A stretch of 64,000 nt of DNA from Actinomycetota bacterium (GTDB lineage: Bacteria > Actinomycetota > Actinomycetes > Nanopelagicales > Nanopelagicaceae), in contig CANBSP010000005.1 in assembly GCA_947372165.1 (NCBI GenBank), positions 38,321 to 102,320 on the forward strand, written 5' to 3'. Under the pieces are notes generated by a model, which had not been told where the DNA came from, did no database searches, and saw only the letters and a list, made by a program, of their open reading frames with translations. The number at the start of each line of letters is the position of its first letter. Within the stretch, counting starts at the first letter, position 1. The position numbers were made by a program, and so were the translations under genes. Positions 19,201-26,126 of the stretch are shown piece after piece.

Positions 19201-21078
19201 TCTCCGACTCCCACAGTTACTTATCAGTGGAAATCCTGCGCAGACCCACAAAATCTTGGAAGCTGCTCAATCATCTCTGGTGCAACCTCCGGAACTTACG
19301 TACCAACATCTAGCGACCTTGGAAATTACTTAGTTGTCGCCGCAACCGCGACAAATGCCATCGGTCAAGTCACTGAAATTTCAAATCCAACCCTGGTAAT
19401 CAATCCAGAGATAGCTTTCACGGCTCCTGGCTCGGTACCGGCTGGAACAGTCGGAACAAGTTACTCCCTCAGCCTTGGGGCAAGTGGCGGTGTTGGAACC
19501 TTTAGTTATTCCATCTCGAACGGATCCTTACCGGCCGGTCTCACTCTTAACCCGGCGACCGGTGAAGTCACTGGTTCACCCACCATAGGTGGAACCTTTA
19601 CATTCACAGTGAGAGCAGCCGACTCAAACGGCGTCTACAAAGATGTTGTCATCACCTTGACGATTATTACCCCCGCACCACCCGCACCACCCGCACCACC
19701 CGCACCACCCGCACCCAGCCCAACTGTCGTCACATGTGATGCCTCCTGCCAGTGGACTGCGCAAGCTGCAGCAGATGCAGCTACTAAGGCCCTAGCGGAT
19801 AAATTAGCAGCAGATAAATTAGCGGCTGATAAAGCCGCGGCAGATAAGTTGGCCGCCGAAAAAGCAGCAGCAGATAAATTAGCGGCTGATAAAGCAGCAG
19901 CCATTGCTGCATCACAGGCCGCCGCAAAGATCGTCAGTACTAAAGCAACAGCAGATGCAGCAGCAGCGGCTGCAGCAGCAACCGCTGCAATTGCAAAAGC
20001 TGCCGCCGCAGCACAAGCAAAAGTGGTGGCCGACGCCGCCGCTGCCGCTGCAGCCGAGAAGGCTAAAGCTGCTACAGCTGCAACCGCCGCCGCAAATAAG
20101 GCAGCGGCCGACGCCGCATCCGCGCTTAAGAGTTCTGCGGCAACCGCCGCAAGCAAGGCCGCTGTCACGGCGACAGCTACCAAGGCAGCAACTGATGCTG
20201 CAGCAGTCGTAAAGGCTGCCGCAGATGCTGCATCCGCGGCGCAGAAGGCTCAGATCGCCTCAACGAATGCGACTAAACAAGTAGAAATTGCAATTAACTC
20301 TTTGACATCAAAAACAGCAGCTGCACAGACCAATGCGCAGGCGAATGCCATTGCCGCGGCTGCAAAGGCTGCCGCCGATGCCGCAGCCAAAGCAGCAGCT
20401 GATACTGCCGCGGCTGCAAAGGCAGCGTCCGATTCCGCTACTAAGGCAGCGTCCGATGCTGCAGCGCGGATAGCTACTCAGCAGAAGCAAGCAGCCGATG
20501 CCGCAGCCGAAGCGCAAGCCGCCGCAGATGCAGCAGCCAAAGCGATCGCCGACAAGGTCGCAGCTGATGCTGCTGTGACAACTACATCTCAAGACCTTGC
20601 AAAGATTTTGTCGCAAAAAGCAGCACTTGCCCTACAAGCAGCCTCGGTGACCGATGAAACCGTGCGAATCGAACTACAGAAATCAATCGATGATCTCACG
20701 TCAAAGGTGGATGCCGTTCAAACGGCGCTAGATTCTGCAGCTACAAAATCTGATGTTGCGGGAGCGGCCCAAGTTGCTGCGCAGCAAGCAGTTGTAGTTG
20801 CGACAACAGCGGCCCAAAAACAAGCAACAGAAGCAATCGCAGCAAAGGCAGATTCTGTTGCCAAGTCTGCAGCAGCGACCAAGGCCGCAGCAGCGGCATC
20901 AGTCGCAGCAAAGGTAGCCGCAGCTGCAAAGGCCGCAGCAGCGAAAATTCCAGCAAAAGCAACCATTCTTCCTGTGACAAGTAGCAGCGCTGCCAAGAAC
21001 TCTGCAACCGCAACTGTTAGCGGACTCAAGCCGGGGCAGAAGATCAAAGTAACAGTGAATGTAAAAGGTAACTCATGA
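10204..21078 (+). CDS. Giant secreted modular repeat protein (about 3,600 residues)
   Basis: GTG 10204 is chosen because AGAGG (10194-10198) precedes it; in-frame starts at 10180 and 10183 would enclose that site. A signal peptide ends near residue 40 (IPLPAKAA). Modules in order: two cysteine-marked glycine-rich domains (39-305, 306-582), an InlB B-type repeat, a third glycine-rich domain (663-900), more InlB B repeats (FAGWNT...LYAKW pattern), two Ig-like domains (about 1133-1345), InlB repeats with one fibronectin III module (about 1579-1678), a long InlB array to about 2303, tandem FN3 domains (about 2305-2970), a He_PIG cadherin-like domain (about 3073-3154), a Pro-Ala linker, then about 415 Ala/Lys/Asp-rich residues that should form a coiled coil. 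No LPXTG, LysM or membrane anchor is visible. The stop overlaps the next gene by 4 bp. Probable adhesin or cell-surface fibre; ligand unknown. Confidence 0.9.
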   Translation: MIFGLVRMKVNTARHRIASLVITSLISGILVSIPLPAKAAACVPTSSTATNGDTILTFSTVGTCDWTVPAGVTKAQVLIVGGGGGGGDSKVYATGGGGGSGGFFQATNLSVSGLISITVGAGGVGGANNTGTTSTSRGSAGGDSLFGALRVGGGGGGNSWNYTLGTAALSGNGGSNYLTGGNGGGARSRPDNAAAIQNGGSGGAYSSSGITFLGATLTGVVGVAGNNSNSGDYATGGTGGSVTSVDRTSSISGSSYEYSKPGPFKWSAGEQTYGSGGDAGYLGASDGAGGGTGFQGIVIVRYLKDCSPTRTTTASNYVYTFTTVGQCGWSVPSGVTSFDALVVGGGGGGGSSLGGGGGGGQVVSQTSITLNSTATIWIGAGGLGGSGSFSATTNHGKKGSSSALVSGSTSYTALGGSGGNGRMSATNLNADGTAISTGFTGGGGAYPNITSGINSGTAIAGVGGNAYIGGTGTGSGGGGGGGAGGAGVARDASSNAASGGIGVGSDISGTTTYYGGGGGASWYNSKTNWTGAGGNGGGGQGSDGNVAGGDGAANTGGGGGGAYDGLTGGDGGSGIVIISYPREPSTVTYNINGGNGSAPSAQTQSTAGQILTVASYSGTKNSLRFMNWNTAADGSGINYAAGGSIRPTNDTILYAQWMGAYCPENWTWTEPTCTKTYSGQQNFVIPWGFKSLDVIAIGGSGANGARGVGGVAGKIQASYSFTQGDDIRFFPGGSASGISGGVDTYPNANYNGGNGLSNNGGSGGGGAGTVVTKNGTATSNVIIVAGGGGGGGANNGCYSQYNPITSTPGNPAASSNGFSYGTDGASHGYNMYSGAGGGGANGGKNGGATAAYSCSSGNDNGGLGLGGYRGGNAATGATTIVSDGANSVNAVAGSVTLQLTRPVINYNLNGATGNAPAKQVQSSEGEDLIVAEVGVTRPGFTFGGWYTSANATGSRYAPADLYNTNAILNLYAKWTSTITFSGNSSTGGTAPATISVLGTNATVLPTNTGTLARTNFLFDGWNTSADGSGTHYATGTSYTTTGDVTLYARWNSTITYNGNGNTGGTAPTATTAQGTAANTTLATAGTLVKNGATFAGWNTLQDGTGTTYASGLTTYAASGSVTLYAKWIVAAAAPTLATSSDLGSSNSDKLTSDNTPDISVSGLVSGASVEVTATPASGSAITCTFTASSTSGTCTFSTLPDGTYSFTAKQTYNGGTSTASTALTGVVIDTQRPTVVLTSTVASGANDLIALNTAITNYTITINFSESVSGLLIGEITKDAASTGWSVGTTLSGSGATYTFTTTNSAVLVNDPGKLMLRIAEGVATDAAGNTNTATASDFVLNSVARVDFWDCGPIGQYCTGGTGPASLTQASLGASITLPGPNTLYRTGYSFAGWGETQNSSTILTGSYTPTTRIKLIPQWTPSVYVVTYSANGGNGAPTEATKSFTFGTSAISLTTKGTLTKTGYTFAGWNTLATGLGTNYLENANFSPTASIILYAKWTPNSYTLNYNANGGTTNSTASITAGTPLTLSSAAGTRTGYTLASWNTISDGTGSTVALGSSQTYFSDVTLYAIWRPANPGAPSVSAATSGNTTSTVTVTAVAASGTTVGPAASFTVQAYDSTGTTAIAGKTCTVLASASPLSCEITGLTNGTTYKFKATATNTTGSATGAASTVTAIPAPYVVTYALNGGSLTPTTTNYTLGTPVVLPLPSKTGYTFTGWNNPSNSSVGVDGSNYSPSASITLTAQWSANTYTITYNGNGSDGGSVPSAGSFTFGNPYSIATKGTMSKSGYTFAGWTTAANGSGTLYANATDSIASSTASYTSASSLNLYAKWTPQVYTITYNANGATGSPSRATDSYTFGTTAITLPDKTGMTYGGYTFGGWSETSTGLAVINPYSPTQTRTMYAVWSGVQYSITYNENGGTVNTAIPDATYTTGATGITLNNGSTLSRNGYTFSGWKNVAGTTVSGSPYAPTDNVTLYAIWTPKTISVTYDKGIATTTTAFPGNTTIGFGSNLTLSSGVDSSTSISSTNYLFAGWSINGVTYKSGDTYRANSEAPITITAQWLRLFDVRYNVNGGLLATNDLVTDAECVTAGLCIDGQVITLNVSPTRSGFTFNGWANQGGTVVTDSDGAIAGIQTPLSSINYIFYATWTANSYTISFAAGSGSNGNASSITDSHGAIVQLAASSGYSLSGSVFTGWLIGSTTYAAGAYYTMGTDTSPITATAQYANNTFKIFYNTNGATSGNTPSATTAVQGANISLNDATGFSRSGFTFDGWSDGTDVRAASYATTMGSTNSTLIAQWKIAIPGTPSISSVTGSDSGATITVAAGTGGAPSSYLVTASPGGATCAVYAPATSCSISPLTNGTAYTFSVTATNSTGTSAAATSSPVTPAGKPDAPTGLNAVRGNTQATVSFTAVTGSATGGPAISSYTITAYDSSNNAVGTPCTAASNATSCIVTGLTNGTAYTFKATANNSLFTSSASSASTAVIPATVPNAPTSVTAAVTTAGAATVSFTAPLVNGGTALTGFTVTSSPGGFTCTAAANANSCDVSGLTNGTPYTFSVVATNEIGNSVASSSSTSVTPQSAASAPITITATVGDGQASIAFSGAIANGSTIAGYTVQAYDSNGNEVSGATCTSTMSPCTVTGLANGSTYTFKVVTNSTVYGAGSTTASSPSSASNAVTPATAPSAPTGLTVASGTGKVTVSWTEPASNGSPITSYSVQAYDAAGNPVSGASCTATAPSTTCDVSTNLTAGSNYTFKVIATSLAGSSAASSASSSAAINAAPSAPRNVAGTPGNASVAVVWDAPTDIRGSALTGYTATAYTSGNNVAGTCTSTVIAEACTVTGLTNGTAYTFKVVATNGIGTSVESTASSAVTPSTVPNAPTGVTVAAGDGTVAISFTAPSNNGGSTITGYTVTASNGATISGTSSPLTLAGLTNGTAYTFTVKAENANGQSVASSTSSSATPVLSRAPTLANPGQPTGNPYVGSTLTSGVTFNGSPTPTVTYQWKSCADPQNLGSCSIISGATSGTYVPTSSDLGNYLVVAATATNAIGQVTEISNPTLVINPEIAFTAPGSVPAGTVGTSYSLSLGASGGVGTFSYSISNGSLPAGLTLNPATGEVTGSPTIGGTFTFTVRAADSNGVYKDVVITLTIITPAPPAPPAPPAPPAPSPTVVTCDASCQWTAQAAADAATKALADKLAADKLAADKAAADKLAAEKAAADKLAADKAAAIAASQAAAKIVSTKATADAAAAAAAATAAIAKAAAAAQAKVVADAAAAAAAEKAKAATAATAAANKAAADAASALKSSAATAASKAAVTATATKAATDAAAVVKAAADAASAAQKAQIASTNATKQVEIAINSLTSKTAAAQTNAQANAIAAAAKAAADAAAKAAADTAAAAKAASDSATKAASDAAARIATQQKQAADAAAEAQAAADAAAKAIADKVAADAAVTTTSQDLAKILSQKAALALQAASVTDETVRIELQKSIDDLTSKVDAVQTALDSAATKSDVAGAAQVAAQQAVVVATTAAQKQATEAIAAKADSVAKSAAATKAAAAASVAAKVAAAAKAAAAKIPAKATILPVTSSSAAKNSATATVSGLKPGQKIKVTVNVKGNS
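19672..19716 (+). repeat. 9-bp tandem repeat encoding the Pro-Ala linker of the first giant protein
   Basis: Four perfect CCCGCACCA units (19672-19707) and one imperfect unit encode a PAP/PPA-type linker. It separates the He_PIG domain from the C-terminal coiled coil. Short perfect repeats of this kind can change copy number by slippage, which would change linker length in steps of three residues. Confidence 0.85.
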
Positions 21079-22733
21079 AAAAATTAGCCATAATAATTCT
21101 TCTCGGGCTCAATCTACTTGTACTTCCGAGCGCTTGGGCTCAAGATGAAGTCGTCATTGATCGGATTACGCAATCGCAGGCCGAGGATCTCAACATTACA
21201 ATTCCAGATAATGTTCCTGCGGGACATCACACTGTGACGATTGAGGTTTCTGATGCTAAGGGAGTGGTGACCAACAAGATTATTGCTTTCTGTAAAGATG
21301 AGGTAGGCGTAGTCCATTGGGATGACAAGTGCCCTCATCTCACCGCAAAATCTCCTGCTTCGATGAAACCAATCCCTGCTGGGGACGGTTCCGGAAAACC
21401 ATACGATCCCCTGAGCGACTCAAAGACCACACAGGGCCTGCAATTAGCGGCTTTTGCTGCCTTAGCTGCGCTGACCTCGGTTAAGCGCAATGAAAAGCAA
21501 GATAGCCAAGATGATTCAGAAGAAGAGTCTTTGCAATCAGTTGCAACCGGGAAATTGGCCTTGCTCAAGACCGAGCCAGGCAGAGGTGACATTTCACAAT
21601 CTTGGAACAATAGATTTACCGAGCTCACTGATATCGCAATGATAAATATCGCTCATTGGTTCAATCGCTTCTCTCCACTGCTCACTAGAACCGCACAGGA
21701 TGGAAACACGATCAGAGCTGTTATCGGCTCTTGGTCATCGCTACTTCTTCCTCTTGGTGCAATCTTGGGCTTTGTCGCCGCTTTTGATACTGGCGCCAAA
21801 GCTCTTCCGCCATCATGGTCAATAGTTGCCGCCATCATGGCAGTTTCAATCTTTGATGCCTTTGCTGGCCTTGTTGCTGGTTCAGTGTTTTTTATCCTCA
21901 CTTTCATCACTGGCGGGATCACCAACCGTCCAGAATTTCTGACAGAGATAGGTCTCATAGTCCTCTTCTTTGCTCCGGCACTTCTTGCCAGCTCATTCCG
22001 CCCCTTCAGACGCTTGATTCGCAGTACTGATGATTTGTGGGAACGGATTACAGATTATGCGCTGGGCGCGCTTTTATCATTTTGGGTGATCACCAAGATG
22101 GTTGCAGCAATGAATGGTTTGGCACGACTCAAACTTCCGATAACTATTCATGGATCTCAGCTTGCTTGGGTTAGCGCCGGGCTGATCATTATTCGATTAG
22201 CAATGGAAGATCTCGTTGCTAGAAATTATCCGGTCCGACTGAAGTCTTTGTTCGTTGAAGTGAAGACACCCTCATACAGACAGAAAATTGGCTCGGTCTC
22301 ATTCAAGATCTTCACTTTCTTTATTATGGCCGCACCATTCGTAGGTTCGCTGCTTAATCTCATTCTCGGAACGATCCTCTTTGCGATTCCTCAAATTACC
22401 GCCCTCTCGCTCGAGGATCATCTTCCTAAGAAGAAGATTTACCTTCCGAAGGGCGTCTTTAAGACCGTTGTGATGATCTTTGTAATGGCCCTGATCTCTA
22501 ACGCAATTGAGAGCACTTTTAGTTCACCAGCCTCCTTCCTAAAGTGGAGCTTCGTCGTGATGGCTCTTCCTGGCTTCCTCTTTCATTATCTTGACGTCAT
22601 CGCCGATGACCCAGATACTCAATGGAAGAGCTCAACGAATGGGCGGAAGATTTACCGACTCAGCGGTGTTGCTATCTTCATTCTGATGGTCTTTGTCGTT
22701 AAGGGCGTAGATCTTGCGGGCTGGATCCGTTAA
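21075..22733 (+). CDS. Polytopic membrane protein coupled to the giant protein, family unknown
   Basis: A 552-residue protein I do not recognise. Its ATG overlaps the stop of the giant gene (ATGA, 21075-21078), so the two are translated together. It has a signal peptide or first helix (MKKLAIIILLGLNLLVLPSA), a short extracellular beta-rich domain (about residues 23-100) with two cysteines (FCKDE and DKCPH), a hydrophobic segment near 115-130, an acidic loop (DDSEEESLQ), then about nine more hydrophobic segments between residues 215 and 550. No catalytic motif was found. The coupling points to a dedicated partner: membrane anchor, export aid or assembly factor for the giant protein. Confidence 0.85.
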   Translation: MKKLAIIILLGLNLLVLPSAWAQDEVVIDRITQSQAEDLNITIPDNVPAGHHTVTIEVSDAKGVVTNKIIAFCKDEVGVVHWDDKCPHLTAKSPASMKPIPAGDGSGKPYDPLSDSKTTQGLQLAAFAALAALTSVKRNEKQDSQDDSEEESLQSVATGKLALLKTEPGRGDISQSWNNRFTELTDIAMINIAHWFNRFSPLLTRTAQDGNTIRAVIGSWSSLLLPLGAILGFVAAFDTGAKALPPSWSIVAAIMAVSIFDAFAGLVAGSVFFILTFITGGITNRPEFLTEIGLIVLFFAPALLASSFRPFRRLIRSTDDLWERITDYALGALLSFWVITKMVAAMNGLARLKLPITIHGSQLAWVSAGLIIIRLAMEDLVARNYPVRLKSLFVEVKTPSYRQKIGSVSFKIFTFFIMAAPFVGSLLNLILGTILFAIPQITALSLEDHLPKKKIYLPKGVFKTVVMIFVMALISNAIESTFSSPASFLKWSFVVMALPGFLFHYLDVIADDPDTQWKSSTNGRKIYRLSGVAIFILMVFVVKGVDLAGWIR

Positions 22734-22815
22734 AAGACCAAAACGCTATCCGGATCTACCCTCTCTTGTTACCCTTCTCCCTACAAGCCATGAATCTATG
22801 GGTAGGAGAGCAATC

Positions 22816-23616
22816 GTGAAGAGATCTACGAGTATGGTTTTATCGGTCGCTATTACTTCCGTCCTCTCTTCACTATCCATCGCGCAGGCCAGCATGAAGA
22901 TGCCTACCCCAACTCCGCTTGCAGTCGGCCAAGGGAAAGCGGCCCCTGGTGGCGGTTCATTTCTTAATGCACCAATCCCAGCAAATATTGTGAAGCTCCC
23001 ACTCGTCGATAGTTCAGGCAAGACATTCACCCTTGCATCTCTCAAGGGCCAGACCGTTGTCATTGCAAACTTCTTAACCTCATGCCACGAGATATGCCCT
23101 ATGACGACAGTCAACATGCGCCAAGTTGGTGACGCTGTCGCTGCCTCCTCATTGAAGAGTAAAGTGAAAGTTCTAGAAATCACCGTCGATGGTGCACGAG
23201 ATACACCATCACGATTAACGGCTTATCAAGCAAATTTCCAAGGTACGAATTGGACGCTTGCCACAGGAAAAGATTCCGATCTCACAAAGTTCTGGGCCTT
23301 CTTTGGTTCAAGCAATACCAAGACGGCATACACGGCGGCCGAAAAGAAGACTCTGCCCCTTGATTGGCAGACTGGTAAGCCAAGTGAGTACGACGTAACT
23401 CATTCCGATATGGTCGTGATTGTTAACGCTCAAGGATCGTGGGCATGGCTCGATCTTGGCAATCCCAACCCCGGTAAGGGAGTTGTCCCACCAAAGCTCA
23501 AGAAGTATCTGAATGAAGAGGGCTTACATAACTTGGCAAAGCCACAAGAGCCTTCATGGGATGCCAAGGCGGTATTGGCAGCTCTTTCTAGTATTACTGG
23601 CACCAAGATCGGATAG
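22816..23616 (+). CDS. SCO1/SenC-type copper chaperone for cytochrome oxidase
   Basis: A thioredoxin-fold protein that delivers copper to the CuA centre of cytochrome c oxidase on the outer face of the membrane. GTG 22816 follows GGTAGGAGAG (22801-22810) and opens a signal peptide; an in-frame start at 22714 lies inside the previous gene. The copper ligands are visible: Cys90 and Cys94 in TSCHEICPM and His196 in VTHSDMV. The N-terminal part after the signal is Met- and Pro-rich (KMPTPTP). It lies about 34 kb from the oxidase genes of this window but is likely to serve them. Confidence 0.88.
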   Translation: MKRSTSMVLSVAITSVLSSLSIAQASMKMPTPTPLAVGQGKAAPGGGSFLNAPIPANIVKLPLVDSSGKTFTLASLKGQTVVIANFLTSCHEICPMTTVNMRQVGDAVAASSLKSKVKVLEITVDGARDTPSRLTAYQANFQGTNWTLATGKDSDLTKFWAFFGSSNTKTAYTAAEKKTLPLDWQTGKPSEYDVTHSDMVVIVNAQGSWAWLDLGNPNPGKGVVPPKLKKYLNEEGLHNLAKPQEPSWDAKAVLAALSSITGTKIG

Positions 23617-23660
23617 GGAAGAAGCCCCTTAAAGCTGCTTGGCTGTTGTACTCTGCTGGA

Positions 23661-24653
23661 ATGTCTACTTCACACACCGCCAAAACTGCCATGATCCTTG
23701 ATTGCGATACTGGGGTCGATGACACCATGGCAATCATGCTCGCCTGCCTCGCACCTGAGATCGAACTAGTGGGTGTGACCACCATCTGGGGGAATGTTCA
23801 TACCCCGATTGCCACAAGAAACACTCTCAATATCTTGGCGATGTGTGGCAAAGGCGATGTCCCAGTAGCCCATGGCGCTGAGGGTCCATCAAATGGGGAT
23901 ATAGCTGATCCTGCCTACTTCGTTCATGGCGATGATGGCCAAGGCAATAAAGGCATGAAGGCAAATTATGGAAAGCCCGTTGATATGAGCGCCGCTGAAT
24001 TTATCGTCGATGCTTGTCGCAAGCGCCCCGGTGAAATCGAACTTGTTCCAGTTGGGCCGTTGACCAATATTGCGCTCGCTCTCCAACTAGAGCCTAATCT
24101 TCCTAACCTGGTTCGCGGTGTAACCGTCATGGGTGGAACAGCGCTCACTCCAGGAAATGTCTCACCGGTTGCAGAAGCAAATATCTGGCACGATCCAGAA
24201 GCTGCTGATGTCGTCTTCCGCGCACAATGGCCGATCACTATGGTCGGATTAGATGTGACCATGAAGGTACTTCTTGAGCCAAAGCATTTTGAAAAGATGA
24301 ATAACGGTGGCGGGATTTCCAAGTACATGGCTCGAATTACCGAGTTCTATTCGGACTTCTACGAGAAGTACACCTATAACAAACCGCTCACCACAATGCA
24401 TGATGCAATTGCAGTTGCACTGGCCGCAGGACTTGTGAAGGCGAAGGTTTCACCGTGTGTGAATGTGGAAGTTGATATCACCAATGGTCCGGGTCGCGGA
24501 CAGACTGTCTGTGATCTTCGTGGTGTCTATATGAACTTCCCACCGCAAGAAGGTGCACATTGCTACGTTCCACTTGAATTAGAGGATGGCCTACCTGATT
24601 ACTTCACCAATCTCCTTGCAAGCGCTGGCGATCCAGCTGTGGATGTGTCGTAA
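23661..24653 (+). CDS. Nucleoside hydrolase (IUNH family)
   Basis: Hydrolyses the N-glycosidic bond of ribonucleosides, releasing base and ribose for salvage. The calcium-binding aspartate cluster DCDTGVDD lies at the N-terminus, VPVGPLTNIA lies in the middle, and the family blocks EANIWHDPEAAD and GLDVTMK follow. ATG 23661 is preferred to the in-frame TTG 23646, although no good ribosome site precedes either. The stop is 6 bp from the convergent ROK gene stop. Which nucleosides are preferred cannot be read from the sequence. Confidence 0.92.
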   Translation: MSTSHTAKTAMILDCDTGVDDTMAIMLACLAPEIELVGVTTIWGNVHTPIATRNTLNILAMCGKGDVPVAHGAEGPSNGDIADPAYFVHGDDGQGNKGMKANYGKPVDMSAAEFIVDACRKRPGEIELVPVGPLTNIALALQLEPNLPNLVRGVTVMGGTALTPGNVSPVAEANIWHDPEAADVVFRAQWPITMVGLDVTMKVLLEPKHFEKMNNGGGISKYMARITEFYSDFYEKYTYNKPLTTMHDAIAVALAAGLVKAKVSPCVNVEVDITNGPGRGQTVCDLRGVYMNFPPQEGAHCYVPLELEDGLPDYFTNLLASAGDPAVDVS

Positions 24654-24659
24654 TCCTTT

Positions 24660-25931
24660 TTAGTAGGCGATAGGAAGTTGTGGCTTGCCTGACTCGACCC
24701 ATTGCGACAAAACATTTGGGGAGAAAAGTTCAGCGAGCACCATCTCTGCCGCCCCTCGAAGGCCGACTTCATCTTTGACCTTACCAAGTCGAATCTCAAG
24801 ATCGCGTGTGGCAAGCGGTAATGAACGTCGATAAACAGTCTCACGCACTGCTGCAAGAAGAAGGTTTCCAGCAGAAGAGACCCCACCACCGATAACCACC
24901 AGTGAGGGATTATAGAAATTGATGATGGTGGCAAGGACTTGGCCAACTTGGCGACCTGCCTGAGTAATAGCATCGACAGACCATGCATCACCATGTTGTG
25001 CACCATCTGTCACATCAAGACCGGTAAGAACCTTATTCTTCTTGAGGCGATCAGCGAGAAATGCGCTCTTGTTGGCCTCTACCGCTAGTTTTGCATCGCG
25101 GGCCAGCGCAGCTCCACCAGCAATCGCCTCCAAGCAACCAATATTTCCGCAGCGGCAGACAATCTGCGTAGGATCACTAATAGCAATATGACCGATATCG
25201 CCAGCAGATCCTTGTGCACCACGATGCAATGTATTGTGACTAATAATTCCCGCGCCTATACCAGTACCAATCTTGATGTAAATAAGTTCGCGATGCTTGG
25301 TATCGACGTTCATTACCGCCTCACCAAGTGCCATAAGGTTCACGTCGTTATCGATCCACACTGGGGCGCCGTACTTTCCTTCAAAACGTGCACGCACTTC
25401 ATACTTATCCCAGCCAGGCATAATCGGTGGCGACATAAGAACGCCAGTGGCAAATTCAACGGGACCAGGCACACCAATTCCAACGCCCCAGAGCGGTGCA
25501 CTTTCATTTAGAGCAATCCTGTCAAAGATTTTTTCAAGTTCACTCAGAACTTTTTCCGGCCCGACTGAGATATCAATAGGTGCATGAAAGACTTCAGTAG
25601 CAGTACCTAGGAGATCACTGCGGGCAATGGTCATACCTGTTGCACCGAGTGCTGCCACCAGGAGGTAGCCAGAATCCTTATTGAACTCTAGAAGCCTTGG
25701 AACTCGTCCACCGGTAGAAGAACCGAAGTTGCCTTCACTGATGAGTTTTATTTTCAAAGCAATATCAACATGTTTTGCAACGAGAGTTCTTCCAAGACCC
25801 GTTGCTCGCGCTAATTCAGGACGTGTTGATACCTTAGAACTTTTCAGAGTCGTGAGTACTTTTGAGAGGGAGGAGGGATCGTCGACAACAACCTTGCTCT
25901 TGCTGCGCTTTCCAGCTGACTGAGCTGTCAT
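24660..25931 (-). CDS. ROK family transcriptional regulator
   Basis: An N-terminal winged helix-turn-helix (RPELARATGLGRTLVAKHVD) is joined to a ROK sugar-kinase-like domain. The ROK signature and zinc motif are visible as GHIAISDP followed by CRCGNIGCLEA, and the phosphate-binding loop is KIGTGIGAG. ATG 25931 has AAGGG upstream, so the longer in-frame extension to 26021 is not used. It is divergent from the operon beginning at 26127, whose promoter carries an interrupted palindrome. It therefore most likely represses that catabolic and transport operon and is relieved by a sugar. Confidence 0.9.
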   Translation of the reverse strand: MTAQSAGKRSKSKVVVDDPSSLSKVLTTLKSSKVSTRPELARATGLGRTLVAKHVDIALKIKLISEGNFGSSTGGRVPRLLEFNKDSGYLLVAALGATGMTIARSDLLGTATEVFHAPIDISVGPEKVLSELEKIFDRIALNESAPLWGVGIGVPGPVEFATGVLMSPPIMPGWDKYEVRARFEGKYGAPVWIDNDVNLMALGEAVMNVDTKHRELIYIKIGTGIGAGIISHNTLHRGAQGSAGDIGHIAISDPTQIVCRCGNIGCLEAIAGGAALARDAKLAVEANKSAFLADRLKKNKVLTGLDVTDGAQHGDAWSVDAITQAGRQVGQVLATIINFYNPSLVVIGGGVSSAGNLLLAAVRETVYRRSLPLATRDLEIRLGKVKDEVGLRGAAEMVLAELFSPNVLSQWVESGKPQLPIAY

Positions 25932-26073
25932 ATGCCTACCCTTCCATCCACCGTGCTCGACGGGGTCCCCCCGTGGCCGAATCCTCTCGCCTTGGGCCCC
26001 TCTAGGCCCAAATACTTCCACCGCAGAATTTATAACAATTGCATAACAAAACGCAACTACCGCTTAAAACACC

Positions 26074-26101
26074 TTGACTTAAGTATATTTAAACATAAGT
26101 A
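26074..26101 (+). promoter_or_regulatory. Promoter with overlapping ROK-type operator
   Basis: TTGACT (26074-26079) and TAAGTA (26096-26101) form a good -35/-10 pair with a 16-bp spacer. An imperfect palindrome (26078-26099; arms begin CTTAAGT and end ACATAAG, 16 of 22 positions symmetric) fills the spacer. A repressor bound there would exclude RNA polymerase. The AT-rich dyad suits ROK regulators of the NagC/XylR type. Confidence 0.6.
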
Positions 26102-26126
26102 TTCAGTTACTCGAAGGGAGTTACAC

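Noticed and set aside
19635..20183. Long minus-strand open frame (182 codons) opposite the Ala-rich coiled coil
   Set aside because: It is the complement of GCN-rich alanine codons, has only low-complexity Ala/Ser content and no ribosome site; the plus-strand giant gene explains the region.
21000..21078. Sortase-type LPXTG sorting signal at the end of the first giant protein
   Set aside because: The C-terminus reads SGLKPGQKIKVTVNVKGNS with no LPXTG, no hydrophobic helix and no charged tail.
25932..26126. Longer N-terminus for the first TIM-barrel gene
   Set aside because: An open frame extends upstream to 25932, but it would include the promoter and operator, and ATG 26127 has a strong ribosome site.
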